12,641 nucleotides of DNA from CAYRJA01 sp964424455 (GCA_964424455.1 CAYRJA010000096.1:1-12641); one strand, 5' to 3'; positions 1 through 6,783 are shown, counted from the stretch's first letter. Numbers and translations are program-made. Notes: generated by a model from the letters alone, not told the origin.

Positions 1-1066
1 TCATCATGCGCTTGGTGTAATGCACCTGATGAGCGCTGCTCTTGAAGTGCTGAAATCAAAAGGAATAACTATTACCGATGAAGAAGCGGAAGCTGTTACA
101 GTTGCCATTCTCTTACATGATATTGGTCATGGTCCGTACTCACATACATTGGAGCATACAATAGTCAATCTCGTTTCACACGAAGATTTATCGCTCCTTT
201 TTATGGAGAAGCTGAATAAAGAATTTAATGGAAAGCTTACACTTGCTATACAAATCTTTAAGAATAAACACCAAAAAAAATTTCTTCATCAGTTAGTCAG
301 CGGACAGCTGGATATGGACAGGTTAGACTATCTGAACCGTGACAGTTTTTTTACCGGCGTAGCTGAGGGTGTAATCGGTTACGACCGTATAATTAAAATG
401 CTGACAGTACATAAAGGACAACTGATGGTGGAAGCTAAAGGCATTTATTCAATCGAAAAATTTATTGTTTCGCGCCGGCTTATGTACTGGCAGGTGTATC
501 TTCACAAGACCGTTTTGGCGGCTGAGCAAACTTTGATACTGATTCTGCGCCGTGCAAAAGAACTCACCCGACACGGAGAAAAGATTTTTGCCTCACCTGC
601 TTTGAAATTTTTTCTTGAAAATTCTTTTTCAAAAAAGGATTTTCAGGATAACTCTGAAGTGCTTAGCCAATTTGCAATGCTGGACGATGCGGATATTTTA
701 GGAGCTATAAAGGTATGGCAGCAGTCAAATGACAAAGTGCTTTCATTTCTTTCATCCTCATTAGTGAATCGGAGGCTTTTTCATATTGAAATTCAAAATG
801 AAGAATTCAGCCGTTCAAAAGTTGAGACAATAAAGAGGAAAATTAAATCACGATTCAAATTGACCGATGATCAGATTAAATATTATTATCATCACGACTC
901 TACAAGCAACAGGGCTTATGATACAGAGAACGACAGAATCAACCTGCTGTATAAAAATAATACTGTAAAAGACATTGCTGCCGCTTCCGACCAGTTGAAT
1001 ATTTCAGGGTTGTCTGCTCCTGTTACAAAATATTATTTGTGTTACCCTAAGGAATTATCGGCATAG
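1..1066 (+). CDS. HD-domain phosphohydrolase (dNTPase-like), 5' end outside window
   Basis: The reading frame is open from base 2, so the true start lies upstream. The in-frame ATG at 20 sits inside the first HD-domain helix and is not the start. The visible 354 residues begin with a His-rich stretch (HHALGVMHL) that supplies the first metal-binding His, followed by the HD pair in LLHDIGHGPYSHTLEH. A later SGQLDMDRLDYLNRDS segment is typical of the SAMHD1/YdhJ-like branch of HD phosphohydrolases, which cleave (deoxy)nucleoside triphosphates or other phosphate esters using a divalent metal. The C-terminal third is a mixed helical region without a motif I recognise. The protein should be cytoplasmic. 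dnaG follows on the same strand after 50 bp but has its own promoter-like box. The substrate cannot be told from the sequence; the family assignment is firm. Confidence 0.88.
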   Translation, partial: HHALGVMHLMSAALEVLKSKGITITDEEAEAVTVAILLHDIGHGPYSHTLEHTIVNLVSHEDLSLLFMEKLNKEFNGKLTLAIQIFKNKHQKKFLHQLVSGQLDMDRLDYLNRDSFFTGVAEGVIGYDRIIKMLTVHKGQLMVEAKGIYSIEKFIVSRRLMYWQVYLHKTVLAAEQTLILILRRAKELTRHGEKIFASPALKFFLENSFSKKDFQDNSEVLSQFAMLDDADILGAIKVWQQSNDKVLSFLSSSLVNRRLFHIEIQNEEFSRSKVETIKRKIKSRFKLTDDQIKYYYHHDSTSNRAYDTENDRINLLYKNNTVKDIAAASDQLNISGLSAPVTKYYLCYPKELSA

Positions 1067-1085
1067 ATTTAACACAGCAAATTTA

Positions 1086-1093
1086 TAATTTTG
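1086..1093 (+). promoter_or_regulatory. Bacteroidota-type -7 box upstream of dnaG
   Basis: TAATTTTG matches the TAnnTTTG -7 consensus exactly. Transcription would start near 1098-1101, giving a leader of about 16-19 nt before the TTG start of dnaG. I see no good TTTG -33 element 17-23 bp upstream, so this is a moderate call. Confidence 0.45.
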
Positions 1094-1116
1094 GTCTCCT
1101 TAATTTTTTATAGTCT

Positions 1117-3045
1117 TTGATTTCCCATCGCACCATACAGAATATTTTAGAAACCTCACGGATAGAGGAGGTGGTGGGTGATTTTGTCAACCTGAAGAGA
1201 CGAGGTGCTAATTATATCGGACTGTGTCCGTTTCACGACGAGAAAACTCCTTCATTTAATGTGAATCCTGCTCGCGGAATTTTCAAATGTTTCGGTTGTG
1301 GCAAAGGCGGTGATGCCATTGCCTTTCTGAAAGAACATGAGAACTATTCGTATGTAGAAGCATTGCAGTGGCTCGCTCAGAAATACAATATTGAAGTTGA
1401 GGAGACGAAAGAAAGCAATGAGGGAGTTGTCGCAAAACAAATTCAGGAAAGTCTTTACATCGTTAATAATTTTGCTCAGCAACATTACACCGATAATCTG
1501 TTACACTCGGAAGAAGGTAAAGCAATCGGACTGACTTACTTTAAAGAACGCGGTTTTCGTGAAGTGCAGATTGAAAGATTTAAGCTCGGCTATTCGCTGA
1601 AAAAGGAAGATGCATTTACCGTTGAAGCAATGAAGAAAGGTTATCAGTTGGAGATGCTTGTTAAGGCAGGATTGACAAAGCAATATGAAAGCGGAAACAC
1701 TCGCGATTTCATTCACGGAAGAGTAGTTTTTCCTATTCAGAATTTGTCAGGGAAAATAGTTGGATTTGCAGGTCGTGTACTGAAAAAGGATGAGAAAACT
1801 TCAAAGTACATCAACTCACCGGAAACAGAAATTTATCATAAGAGTAAAATTCTCTATGGAATTTTTCAGGCGAAAAGTGCGATTCGACAGTTTGATGAAT
1901 GTTTTCTTGTAGAAGGATACACCGATGTAATTTCCATGCATCAGGCAGGAATCGAAAATGTAGTGGCATCATCCGGTACTTCTCTTACTCCCGATCAAAT
2001 CAAACTGATTAAGCGGTTTACCCCCAATGTTACAATTCTGTATGATGGAGATCCCGCAGGTATTAAAGCTGCACTGCGTGGATTAGAATTAGTACTGGAA
2101 GCGGACATGAATGTGCGCATTGTGTTGCTGCCCGATGGTGAAGATCCTGATTCATTTGTTCAGAAAAATGGAACTACTCCATTTCGTGAATACGTAAAGG
2201 CGAATGCTACAAACGTTGTAATATTCAAAGCAAGTCAATTGCTTGCCGATACAGGTAACGACCCTATAAAGAGGGCAATGGTAATTCGTGAAATTGCAGG
2301 GACACTGGCTAAAGTGCCGGACACAATTAAGCGCCATCTGCTTATTCATGAGTGCAGCAGCATTCTGAATGTAGATGAACGGATTCTTATCACTGAAATC
2401 AATAAGATTAAACGCGGGCAGTTCAGCAAAGAAAGTAAACAGGAACTTGCTGCTGTAACACGCGATGAGTTTCAGCAGCTACAGGAAATTCATGATACTC
2501 AGAAACTGATTACAGAAGATAAGGACGAATCACAGGAACGTGACTTAATCCGTATCCTGCTCGAGTTCGGACTAATGTCATTTTCAGAGGAGCATAGCGT
2601 AGCTGAACACATCATTAGTGAGATTTCTGAACATAACTTTAATCATCCGGTTTTTCAGAAAATCAAAACTATTTTTAAAGAAGAAATCCAAAAAGGAAAC
2701 ATTCCTGACCATCAGTTTTTTTTACAACAGAAAGATGAATCACTACACGATGCAGTGCTTACGATCATATCATCTCCATACCAACTGAGTGAAAACTGGG
2801 AAAAGAAATTCGAAATTTTTGTACCGGGTAAAACCGATACCTATAAAAAAGATGTGGAGAGTTCGCTTCACCGATTTAAAATAAAACTACTCGACCGGAT
2901 GATTCGGGAGAATGCTCATGAAATAAAAACTGCAGAGCAAAATAAAAACGAAGAAGCGCTGCTGCAGCACCTTCAGATTAAGAATGAATTGAATAATTTA
3001 AAAAGTCAGTTGGCTAAAGCAATCGGAACAGTAGTGATAAAATAA
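1117..3045 (+). CDS. dnaG: DNA primase DnaG
   Basis: DnaG synthesises the RNA primers for leading- and lagging-strand replication and is recruited by the replicative helicase DnaB. The 642-aa protein has the full architecture. An N-terminal CHC2 zinc finger has ligands C37, H40, C58 and C61 (CPFH and KCFGCGK). The RNA polymerase core follows at about 110-370, with a TOPRIM segment carrying EGYTDV (E266), DGDPAG (D310, D312) and GEDPDSF (D343, D345), the metal-binding acidic residues. The C-terminal helicase-interaction region is about 450-642. The start is TTG at 1117: an in-frame TAG lies two codons upstream (1111-1113), the next in-frame ATG is beyond residue 170, and MISHRTIQNIL aligns with the usual DnaG N-terminus. 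It stands alone, 50 bp after the HD gene. Confidence 0.97.
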   Translation: MISHRTIQNILETSRIEEVVGDFVNLKRRGANYIGLCPFHDEKTPSFNVNPARGIFKCFGCGKGGDAIAFLKEHENYSYVEALQWLAQKYNIEVEETKESNEGVVAKQIQESLYIVNNFAQQHYTDNLLHSEEGKAIGLTYFKERGFREVQIERFKLGYSLKKEDAFTVEAMKKGYQLEMLVKAGLTKQYESGNTRDFIHGRVVFPIQNLSGKIVGFAGRVLKKDEKTSKYINSPETEIYHKSKILYGIFQAKSAIRQFDECFLVEGYTDVISMHQAGIENVVASSGTSLTPDQIKLIKRFTPNVTILYDGDPAGIKAALRGLELVLEADMNVRIVLLPDGEDPDSFVQKNGTTPFREYVKANATNVVIFKASQLLADTGNDPIKRAMVIREIAGTLAKVPDTIKRHLLIHECSSILNVDERILITEINKIKRGQFSKESKQELAAVTRDEFQQLQEIHDTQKLITEDKDESQERDLIRILLEFGLMSFSEEHSVAEHIISEISEHNFNHPVFQKIKTIFKEEIQKGNIPDHQFFLQQKDESLHDAVLTIISSPYQLSENWEKKFEIFVPGKTDTYKKDVESSLHRFKIKLLDRMIRENAHEIKTAEQNKNEEALLQHLQIKNELNNLKSQLAKAIGTVVIK

Positions 3046-3140
3046 AATACTACTACAAGTACTGTAACTTCTTCAGCGTCTAGGCACTTGTTTCAGGTGT
3101 AATACCCCATCTTCTGTTCAGCGAACACGGTTGATATAAC

Positions 3141-3179
3141 AGAACACTCAGAAATTAGCAACAAATGAATTTGAGTTCT
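3141..3179. repeat. Imperfect inverted repeat between dnaG and the MITE-like element
   Basis: AGAACACTCAGAAATT (3141-3156) can pair with AATTTGAGTTCT (3168-3179) with small bulges. It lies about 100 bp past the dnaG stop and has no T-run, so it is not a clear terminator. The rest of 3046-3187 shows no gene or other recognisable signal. Confidence 0.3.
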
Positions 3180-3187
3180 GAGTTCTT
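3180..3187 (+). repeat. Left 8-bp direct repeat (putative target-site duplication)
   Basis: GAGTTCTT directly abuts the left terminal inverted repeat. A further copy of GAGTTCT (3173-3179) lies just upstream in tandem. Confidence 0.7.
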
Positions 3188-3218
3188 GGGTGTATGAATA
3201 TTTGCAGCAACAATTATA

Positions 3219-3235
3219 TTGCTCCGCAGGAGCAA
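3219..3235. repeat. Hairpin A of the MITE-like element
   Basis: TTGCTCC and GGAGCAA form a perfect 7-bp stem around a GCA loop. Confidence 0.8.
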
Positions 3236-3268
3236 ACGCTTGGTAATAACTTGAACGAGAAGGTTGTT

Positions 3269-3285
3269 GCGTCCCGAAGGGACGC
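3269..3285. repeat. Hairpin B of the MITE-like element
   Basis: GCGTCCC and GGGACGC form a perfect 7-bp stem around a GAA loop. The arm is extended by the outer 9-bp repeat GCTTGGTAA/TTACCAAGC (3238-3246 and 3311-3319). Confidence 0.8.
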
Positions 3286-3320
3286 TCCAGAGTGTCTGTA
3301 TTAGATTTTTTTACCAAGCC

Positions 3321-3339
3321 CTTATGCCTAAGGCATAAG
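3321..3339. repeat. Hairpin C of the MITE-like element
   Basis: CTTATGCC and GGCATAAG form a perfect 8-bp stem around TAA. Confidence 0.8.
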
Positions 3340-3365
3340 TAATCCCTGCAACTATTCATACACCC

Positions 3366-3373
3366 GAGTTCTT
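3366..3373 (+). repeat. Right 8-bp direct repeat (putative target-site duplication)
   Basis: GAGTTCTT directly abuts the right terminal inverted repeat and is identical to the left copy. Confidence 0.7.
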
Positions 3374-3429
3374 TCATAGGTAGCTTAATTACTTTTCAAT
3401 TGCTACATTCGCAAAAATTTTTTTCTTAA

Positions 3430-4575
3430 ATGGAATTCGCCAATACAGAAAGTCAGCAATTAATTACGCAGTCAGTAAAAGATTTTGCAGAAAAAAACAT
3501 CCGTCCACATATAATGGAGTGGGATGAAGCACAAATTTTCCCTAAGGAACTTTTTAAGAAAATGGGTGAACAGGGATTTATGGGGGTACTCGTTCCGGAA
3601 GAATATGGCGGTGCTGGTCTTTCTTATTTCGAATATATGTCAGTAATAATTGAAACTGCAAAAGTGTGTGGCTCTATTGGTCTATCAGTGGCAGCGCACA
3701 ACTCACTTTGCACCGGACATATTCTTTATTTTGGAAATGAAGAACAAAAGAAAAAATGGTTGCCGAAGTTAGCTTCCGGTCAGTGGCTGGGCGCCTGGGG
3801 ATTAACCGAACCCAACACCGGATCGGATGCCGCTAACATGAAATGCGTAGCAAAGAAAGACGGTAACGGCTGGATTATTAATGGAACAAAATGCTGGATT
3901 ACTCATGGCAACAGCAGTGATGTGATGGTAGTGATTGCGCGTACAGGAGAACTTGGCGACAGCCATGGTATGACCGCCTTTGTAGTTGAAAGAGGAACGA
4001 AAGGATTAAGCGCCGGCAAAAAGGAAAACAAACTCGGTATGCGTGCTTCAGAAACTACTGAAGTAATTTTTGATAACTGCCGTATTCCTTCAGCAAATAT
4101 GCTTGGTAAAGAAGGTGAAGGATTTATTCAGGCGATGAAAGTGCTTGACGGAGGAAGAATTTCTATTGCTTCGCTCGCTATCGGAATTGCAAAAGGTGCG
4201 TATGAGGCAGCAGTGAAATATTCCAAAGAGCGCCATCAGTTTAATCAGCCGATTGCAAACTTTCAGGGTATTGCATTTAAAATTGCCGATATGGCTTTGA
4301 AAATTGAAGCAGCAGAGCTTCTAACATTACAAGCAGCAGACTTAAAGAATCGCGGCGAAAATGTTACGAAGCAATCAGCTATGGCAAAGTATTATGCCTC
4401 TGAAACTGCAGTAGCTGTTTCTACCGATGCAGTGCAGATATTCGGCGGCTATGGCTACACTAAAGATTTTCCGGTTGAGAAATTCTATCGTGATTCAAAA
4501 CTCTGCACTATCGGAGAAGGCACTTCTGAAATTCAGAAGATTGTAATTGCAAGAGAAGCCATTAAAGGAAGTTAA
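3430..4575 (+). CDS. Acyl-CoA dehydrogenase (short/medium-chain type)
   Basis: This FAD enzyme introduces the alpha-beta double bond into acyl-CoA thioesters and passes the electrons to electron-transfer flavoprotein. At 381 residues it has the normal length of butyryl-CoA-type dehydrogenases. An N-terminal helical domain (about 1-115) precedes the beta domain with the flavin-contacting GAWGLTEPNTGSD (121-133), then a C-terminal helical domain with the second family signature QIFGGYGYTKDFPVEKFYRD (336-355). The catalytic base is E363 in IGEGTSEIQ, the position used by short- and medium-chain enzymes. Chain-length preference, or a branched-chain substrate, cannot be settled by eye. The ATG at 3430 fits the family N-terminus. 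A near-consensus -7 box (TACATTCG, 3404-3411) lies 18 bp upstream, just right of the MITE-like element. The gene is convergent with tmk across 34 bp. Confidence 0.95.
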   Translation: MEFANTESQQLITQSVKDFAEKNIRPHIMEWDEAQIFPKELFKKMGEQGFMGVLVPEEYGGAGLSYFEYMSVIIETAKVCGSIGLSVAAHNSLCTGHILYFGNEEQKKKWLPKLASGQWLGAWGLTEPNTGSDAANMKCVAKKDGNGWIINGTKCWITHGNSSDVMVVIARTGELGDSHGMTAFVVERGTKGLSAGKKENKLGMRASETTEVIFDNCRIPSANMLGKEGEGFIQAMKVLDGGRISIASLAIGIAKGAYEAAVKYSKERHQFNQPIANFQGIAFKIADMALKIEAAELLTLQAADLKNRGENVTKQSAMAKYYASETAVAVSTDAVQIFGGYGYTKDFPVEKFYRDSKLCTIGEGTSEIQKIVIAREAIKGS

Positions 4576-4609
4576 TCTGTTACAGTTTACTTCCTGACCG
4601 GTATCTGTA

Positions 4610-5248
4610 TCAGTAAGTCTTTTCTGTTACAGTTAATTGTCTGATTTTATTCCAGATATCTGATACAATTGTTTCTGCCTCCCGGTTTCCGTCAGTAATA
4701 AAAATATTTTCTTCTGACTTTAATTTGTCAAATGCCTCCATGTACTTGTCACGGACATTTTTCAGATTTTCTATTGTTTCGTATAACTCCATTGAATCTC
4801 TTCCGCTCTTCAATCGTGATATGCTTAATTCAGGAGTGATGTCAATGTAAATATGAATATCGGGCTTTAGCAATTCAGCGCTCAGCGAGTTTGCTTCAAT
4901 TACCCAATCCAGCGGCATGTGCGTTCCCTGATAAGCATAAGAAGAAAAATAATAACGGTCGGTAATTACAGTATAACCTTCCCTCATCTTCTTTATAATT
5001 CCATCTGTCTTATTCAGCAAATGATCCAAGCGGTCTGCAACAAATAATCCTGCAATCACCCGATGGTCTGCTTCCATTCTATGTGTGAAAATATCTCTGA
5101 TAATCGTTCCTATCGGACTCTTGGTAGGCTCGGCGGTGCAATACACTTTGTGTCCTGCGTTTTTCAGTATTTCACTCAATAACTTAACCTGTGTACTCTT
5201 ACCGCTTCCGTCTATTCCTTCTAAAGCAATAAATAAATTTTTATTCAT
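4610..5248 (-). CDS. tmk: Thymidylate kinase
   Basis: Tmk phosphorylates dTMP to dTDP with ATP, an essential cytoplasmic step of dTTP synthesis. The 212-aa protein begins with a P-loop, EGIDGSGKST (10-19). It has the DRYYFSSYAYQG substrate-site motif (97-108) and a LID segment RLKSGRDSMELYE (145-157). The basic residues lie in the LID and the P-loop has no Arg, the arrangement of bacterial type II enzymes such as that of E. coli. The usual EPGGT is EPTKSPIG (40-47), a common variant. The frame also offers a TTG at 5251, but the adjacent ATG at 5248 fits the family. A perfect -7 box (TACTTTTG on this strand, 5273 to 5266) lies 17 bp upstream, suggesting its own transcription although the HhH gene lies upstream on the same strand. 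Its 3' end faces the acyl-CoA dehydrogenase. Confidence 0.96.
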   Translation of the reverse strand: MNKNLFIALEGIDGSGKSTQVKLLSEILKNAGHKVYCTAEPTKSPIGTIIRDIFTHRMEADHRVIAGLFVADRLDHLLNKTDGIIKKMREGYTVITDRYYFSSYAYQGTHMPLDWVIEANSLSAELLKPDIHIYIDITPELSISRLKSGRDSMELYETIENLKNVRDKYMEAFDKLKSEENIFITDGNREAETIVSDIWNKIRQLTVTEKTY

Positions 5249-5265
5249 CAATCATTTTTCGGTTT

Positions 5266-5273
5266 CAAAAGTA
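5266..5273 (-). promoter_or_regulatory. -7 box upstream of tmk
   Basis: On the minus strand the sequence reads TACTTTTG, an exact TAnnTTTG match, placing the transcript start roughly a dozen bases before the ATG. No clear -33 TTTG is present. Confidence 0.4.
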
Positions 5274-5309
5274 AGACGAATATAATTGCTATAGAGTAAT
5301 GTTTGTCTT
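5273..5309. repeat. Interrupted hairpin between the HhH gene and tmk
   Basis: AAGACGAA (5273-5280) pairs with TTTGTCTT (5302-5309) with one G-T pair. Inside, ATTGCT (5285-5290) pairs with AGTAAT (5295-5300) around an ATAG loop, also with one G-T pair. It sits where the HhH transcript would end and where the -33 region of tmk would lie. It could be a weak terminator or a regulatory site; the T-rich tail on the minus strand is poor (ACTTTTG). Confidence 0.4.
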
Positions 5310-5353
5310 GATTTAAGGATAGATATAAATACATCCTGTACTACAAGAAAATC

Positions 5354-6277
5354 TTATAAAGACAGATAAGGTTTAATTTTCTCATACAATACATCATCAA
5401 TCAACTCACAATTTTTTATGTCTTCCAACGACTGATAGTTTCCGTGCATAGTCCGGTAATTAACAAGTGCATTTGCAATTTTATACTTAAAGTACGGATT
5501 TACCAGAAGCTCTTTCACTGTAACAGTATTTACAGAAAGCAGTGTTACATCGGGCGCTGATACTTCTATATAATTCTTCACATTATCATAGGTTTCAGGC
5601 TTTACGCCATACACATCTAATAATTGTTCTATTGTAAAGAATCCACCCAGTTGAGTTCTGAATTTTATAATACGGGAGGCGAGTACAGGACCAATTCCGG
5701 ATAATGATTCCAGCATTGCTGAATCAGCCCGGTTAATATCAACTTTAGTTCTTGTCTTTGGAGTGTATGCAACGGTTTCTTTTGGAAGTTCTTTCTGGTC
5801 TGTTACAGCAAGTTCTTTCTTCTGTTCTATTCTGACAAATGGAGCCAGACGATTAAAATCTTCTTCCTTCAGACTATAAATTTTCTTCAGGTCATCTGTA
5901 GCTCTAAACTTTCCTCCTTTAGATATGTACTTCACAATAGAGTTAGCTGTTCTTTCACTTACTCCAAGTTGTTTCCACTCTGTTACACCGATTTTATTCG
6001 GATCAAAATAGAACATACTCACTTCTTTAGCAGGAACAAACTCTTTCACTCTGTAAGTTGAATCTTTCTTTGTCAGATTGTTTGCCGCTACTGAAGTTTG
6101 TTTTTCAAACTCAGCAATATCTTTTTGAAAGGCAGAAAAATCTGTGGGTTCTTCTGTTACAAACAATGATTGAATCTGCGGATAAAAGATTACGGTTAGA
6201 ATTATCAGAACGAGTACAACGGCTCCGTTTCTTTCTCTTTTTGAAAAGGTAAGATATTCTTTGAGCAGCTTTTTCAT
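5354..6277 (-). CDS. Membrane-anchored protein with three ComEA-like helix-hairpin-helix units
   Basis: The 307-aa protein has a basic N-terminus (KRERNG), one transmembrane helix at about 18-33, a linker, and three successive units of about 60 residues: 89-150 (FYFDPNKIG...), 179-240 (VDINRADSAMLESLSGIGPVLASRI...) and 247-307 (LSVNTVTVKELL...). Only the middle unit has the canonical DINxAD...L..L.GIG ComEA pattern. The first keeps the FDPN start and the GVSERTANSIVKY helix; the third is the most divergent. ComEA proteins bind DNA non-specifically at the cell surface for uptake during transformation. A role here in DNA binding on the outer face of the inner membrane is inferred. An ATG at 6364 would add 29 residues, but ATG 6277 (MKKLLKEYLTFSKRERNG) fits the family and leaves the divergent promoter region free. 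Confidence 0.85.
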   Translation of the reverse strand: MKKLLKEYLTFSKRERNGAVVLVLIILTVIFYPQIQSLFVTEEPTDFSAFQKDIAEFEKQTSVAANNLTKKDSTYRVKEFVPAKEVSMFYFDPNKIGVTEWKQLGVSERTANSIVKYISKGGKFRATDDLKKIYSLKEEDFNRLAPFVRIEQKKELAVTDQKELPKETVAYTPKTRTKVDINRADSAMLESLSGIGPVLASRIIKFRTQLGGFFTIEQLLDVYGVKPETYDNVKNYIEVSAPDVTLLSVNTVTVKELLVNPYFKYKIANALVNYRTMHGNYQSLEDIKNCELIDDVLYEKIKPYLSL

Positions 6278-6319
6278 ACTCAATGATTTAACCGTTAAGT
6301 AAGTATCGAATATAAAAAT

Positions 6320-6337
6320 AATAATTCCTGAATTATT
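6320..6337. promoter_or_regulatory. Palindrome in the divergent intergenic region (candidate operator)
   Basis: AATAATTC and GATTATT-type arms form an 18-bp near-perfect palindrome (AATAATTC, CT, GAATTATT) midway between the two divergent starts at 6277 and 6379. ATTCCTGA is also repeated directly at 6324-6331 and 6339-6346. Its use as an operator is inferred from position only. Confidence 0.35.
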
Positions 6338-6378
6338 TATTCCTGATTGATGTACTTTTATCATTCAAATTATAGTAT

Positions 6379-6783
6379 ATGAAAAAAACAGTACGGCTTA
6401 TCCTTCTTTCCCTGATTGTAATTTCATCTTTTGAAACAGAATCATGCAGAAAGAAAGATGATGCCGCTTTGGTAGATTTTACAATTGATTTGACAGATCC
6501 GAGGTATTCACAGCTTGGTTCAACCGGAGGATATGTAGTGTTAACTCAGTATAATATTATTCTTGCCAGAACTCAGTCAGGCGCCATAGCTGCAGTTTCC
6601 TCCTTATGCACTTATGATAATTCTACACTAAAGTATGATCCTTTTAGTGATGAATTTGTATGTCCCTCAGATCAAAGTAAGTTTGATGTACTTGGTCGTG
6701 TAAAATCAGGTTATCTGGCTAAAAACGATTTAATTAGTTACCACACACAGCTTTATGGTAATTCGCTGAGGGTTTACTCATAA
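6379..6783 (+). CDS. Rieske-fold lipoprotein lacking the cluster histidines
   Basis: This is a 134-aa exported protein. A hydrophobic signal (5-18) ends at C23 in FETESC, a non-standard lipobox followed by RKKDD; a Lys-Asp-Asp just after the Cys resembles the surface-export signal of Bacteroidota lipoproteins. The body (about 45-133) follows the Rieske [2Fe-2S] layout with its two ligand loops: LCTYD (C77, Y79) and FVCPSDQSKFDVLGRV (C95, D98). The family pattern is C-x-H-x15-17-C-x2-H; spacing here is C-x-Y-x15-C-x2-D, so both cysteines remain but both histidines are gone. The normal cluster therefore probably cannot form, and a redox role is doubtful. A near-consensus -7 box (TACTTTTA, 6353-6360) precedes the ATG. 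It diverges from the HhH gene. Confidence 0.75.
   Translation: MKKTVRLILLSLIVISSFETESCRKKDDAALVDFTIDLTDPRYSQLGSTGGYVVLTQYNIILARTQSGAIAAVSSLCTYDNSTLKYDPFSDEFVCPSDQSKFDVLGRVKSGYLAKNDLISYHTQLYGNSLRVYS

Larger units (their letters stand above)
3188..3365. mobile_element. MITE-like element, 178 bp, 20-bp TIRs and 8-bp flanking direct repeats
   Basis: The ends are inverted repeats of 20 bp: 3188-3207 (GGGTGTATGAATA...) pairs with 3346-3365 with one mismatch (position 14). Immediately outside both ends stands GAGTTCTT (3180-3187 and 3366-3373), which fits an 8-bp target-site duplication. Inside are three perfect short hairpins and a further 9-bp inverted repeat: TTGCTCCGCAGGAGCAA at 3219-3235; GCTTGGTAA at 3238-3246 with TTACCAAGC at 3311-3319, which encloses GCGTCCCGAAGGGACGC at 3269-3285; and 3321-3339 (CTTATGCC, TAA loop, GGCATAAG). 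One strand could fold into a cloverleaf-like form closed by the terminal repeats. No transposase is encoded. The element could be a non-autonomous miniature transposon or a REP-type palindromic repeat. Only the structure is certain; the family is not identified. Confidence 0.8.

Noticed and set aside
3046..3060. AGTACT palindrome just after dnaG as its terminator
   Set aside because: The symmetrical part is only six bases with no T-run, too weak to call.
3093..3377. Open frame of 94 codons on the minus strand across the MITE-like element
   Set aside because: It runs through all three hairpins and both terminal repeats, has no recognisable domain and is explained by the non-coding repeat structure.
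4577..4632. Two CTGTTACAG copies 47 bp apart flanking the end of tmk, considered as recombination or attachment sites
   Set aside because: The same palindrome occurs in five other places inside ordinary genes, so these two are part of a window-wide excess rather than a local pair of sites.
6278..6364. Longer N-terminus for the HhH protein from the ATG at 6364
   Set aside because: The extra 29 residues have no family counterpart, and they lie over the palindrome and the promoter region of the divergent gene. MKKLLKEYLTFSKRERNG from 6277 looks like the normal start.
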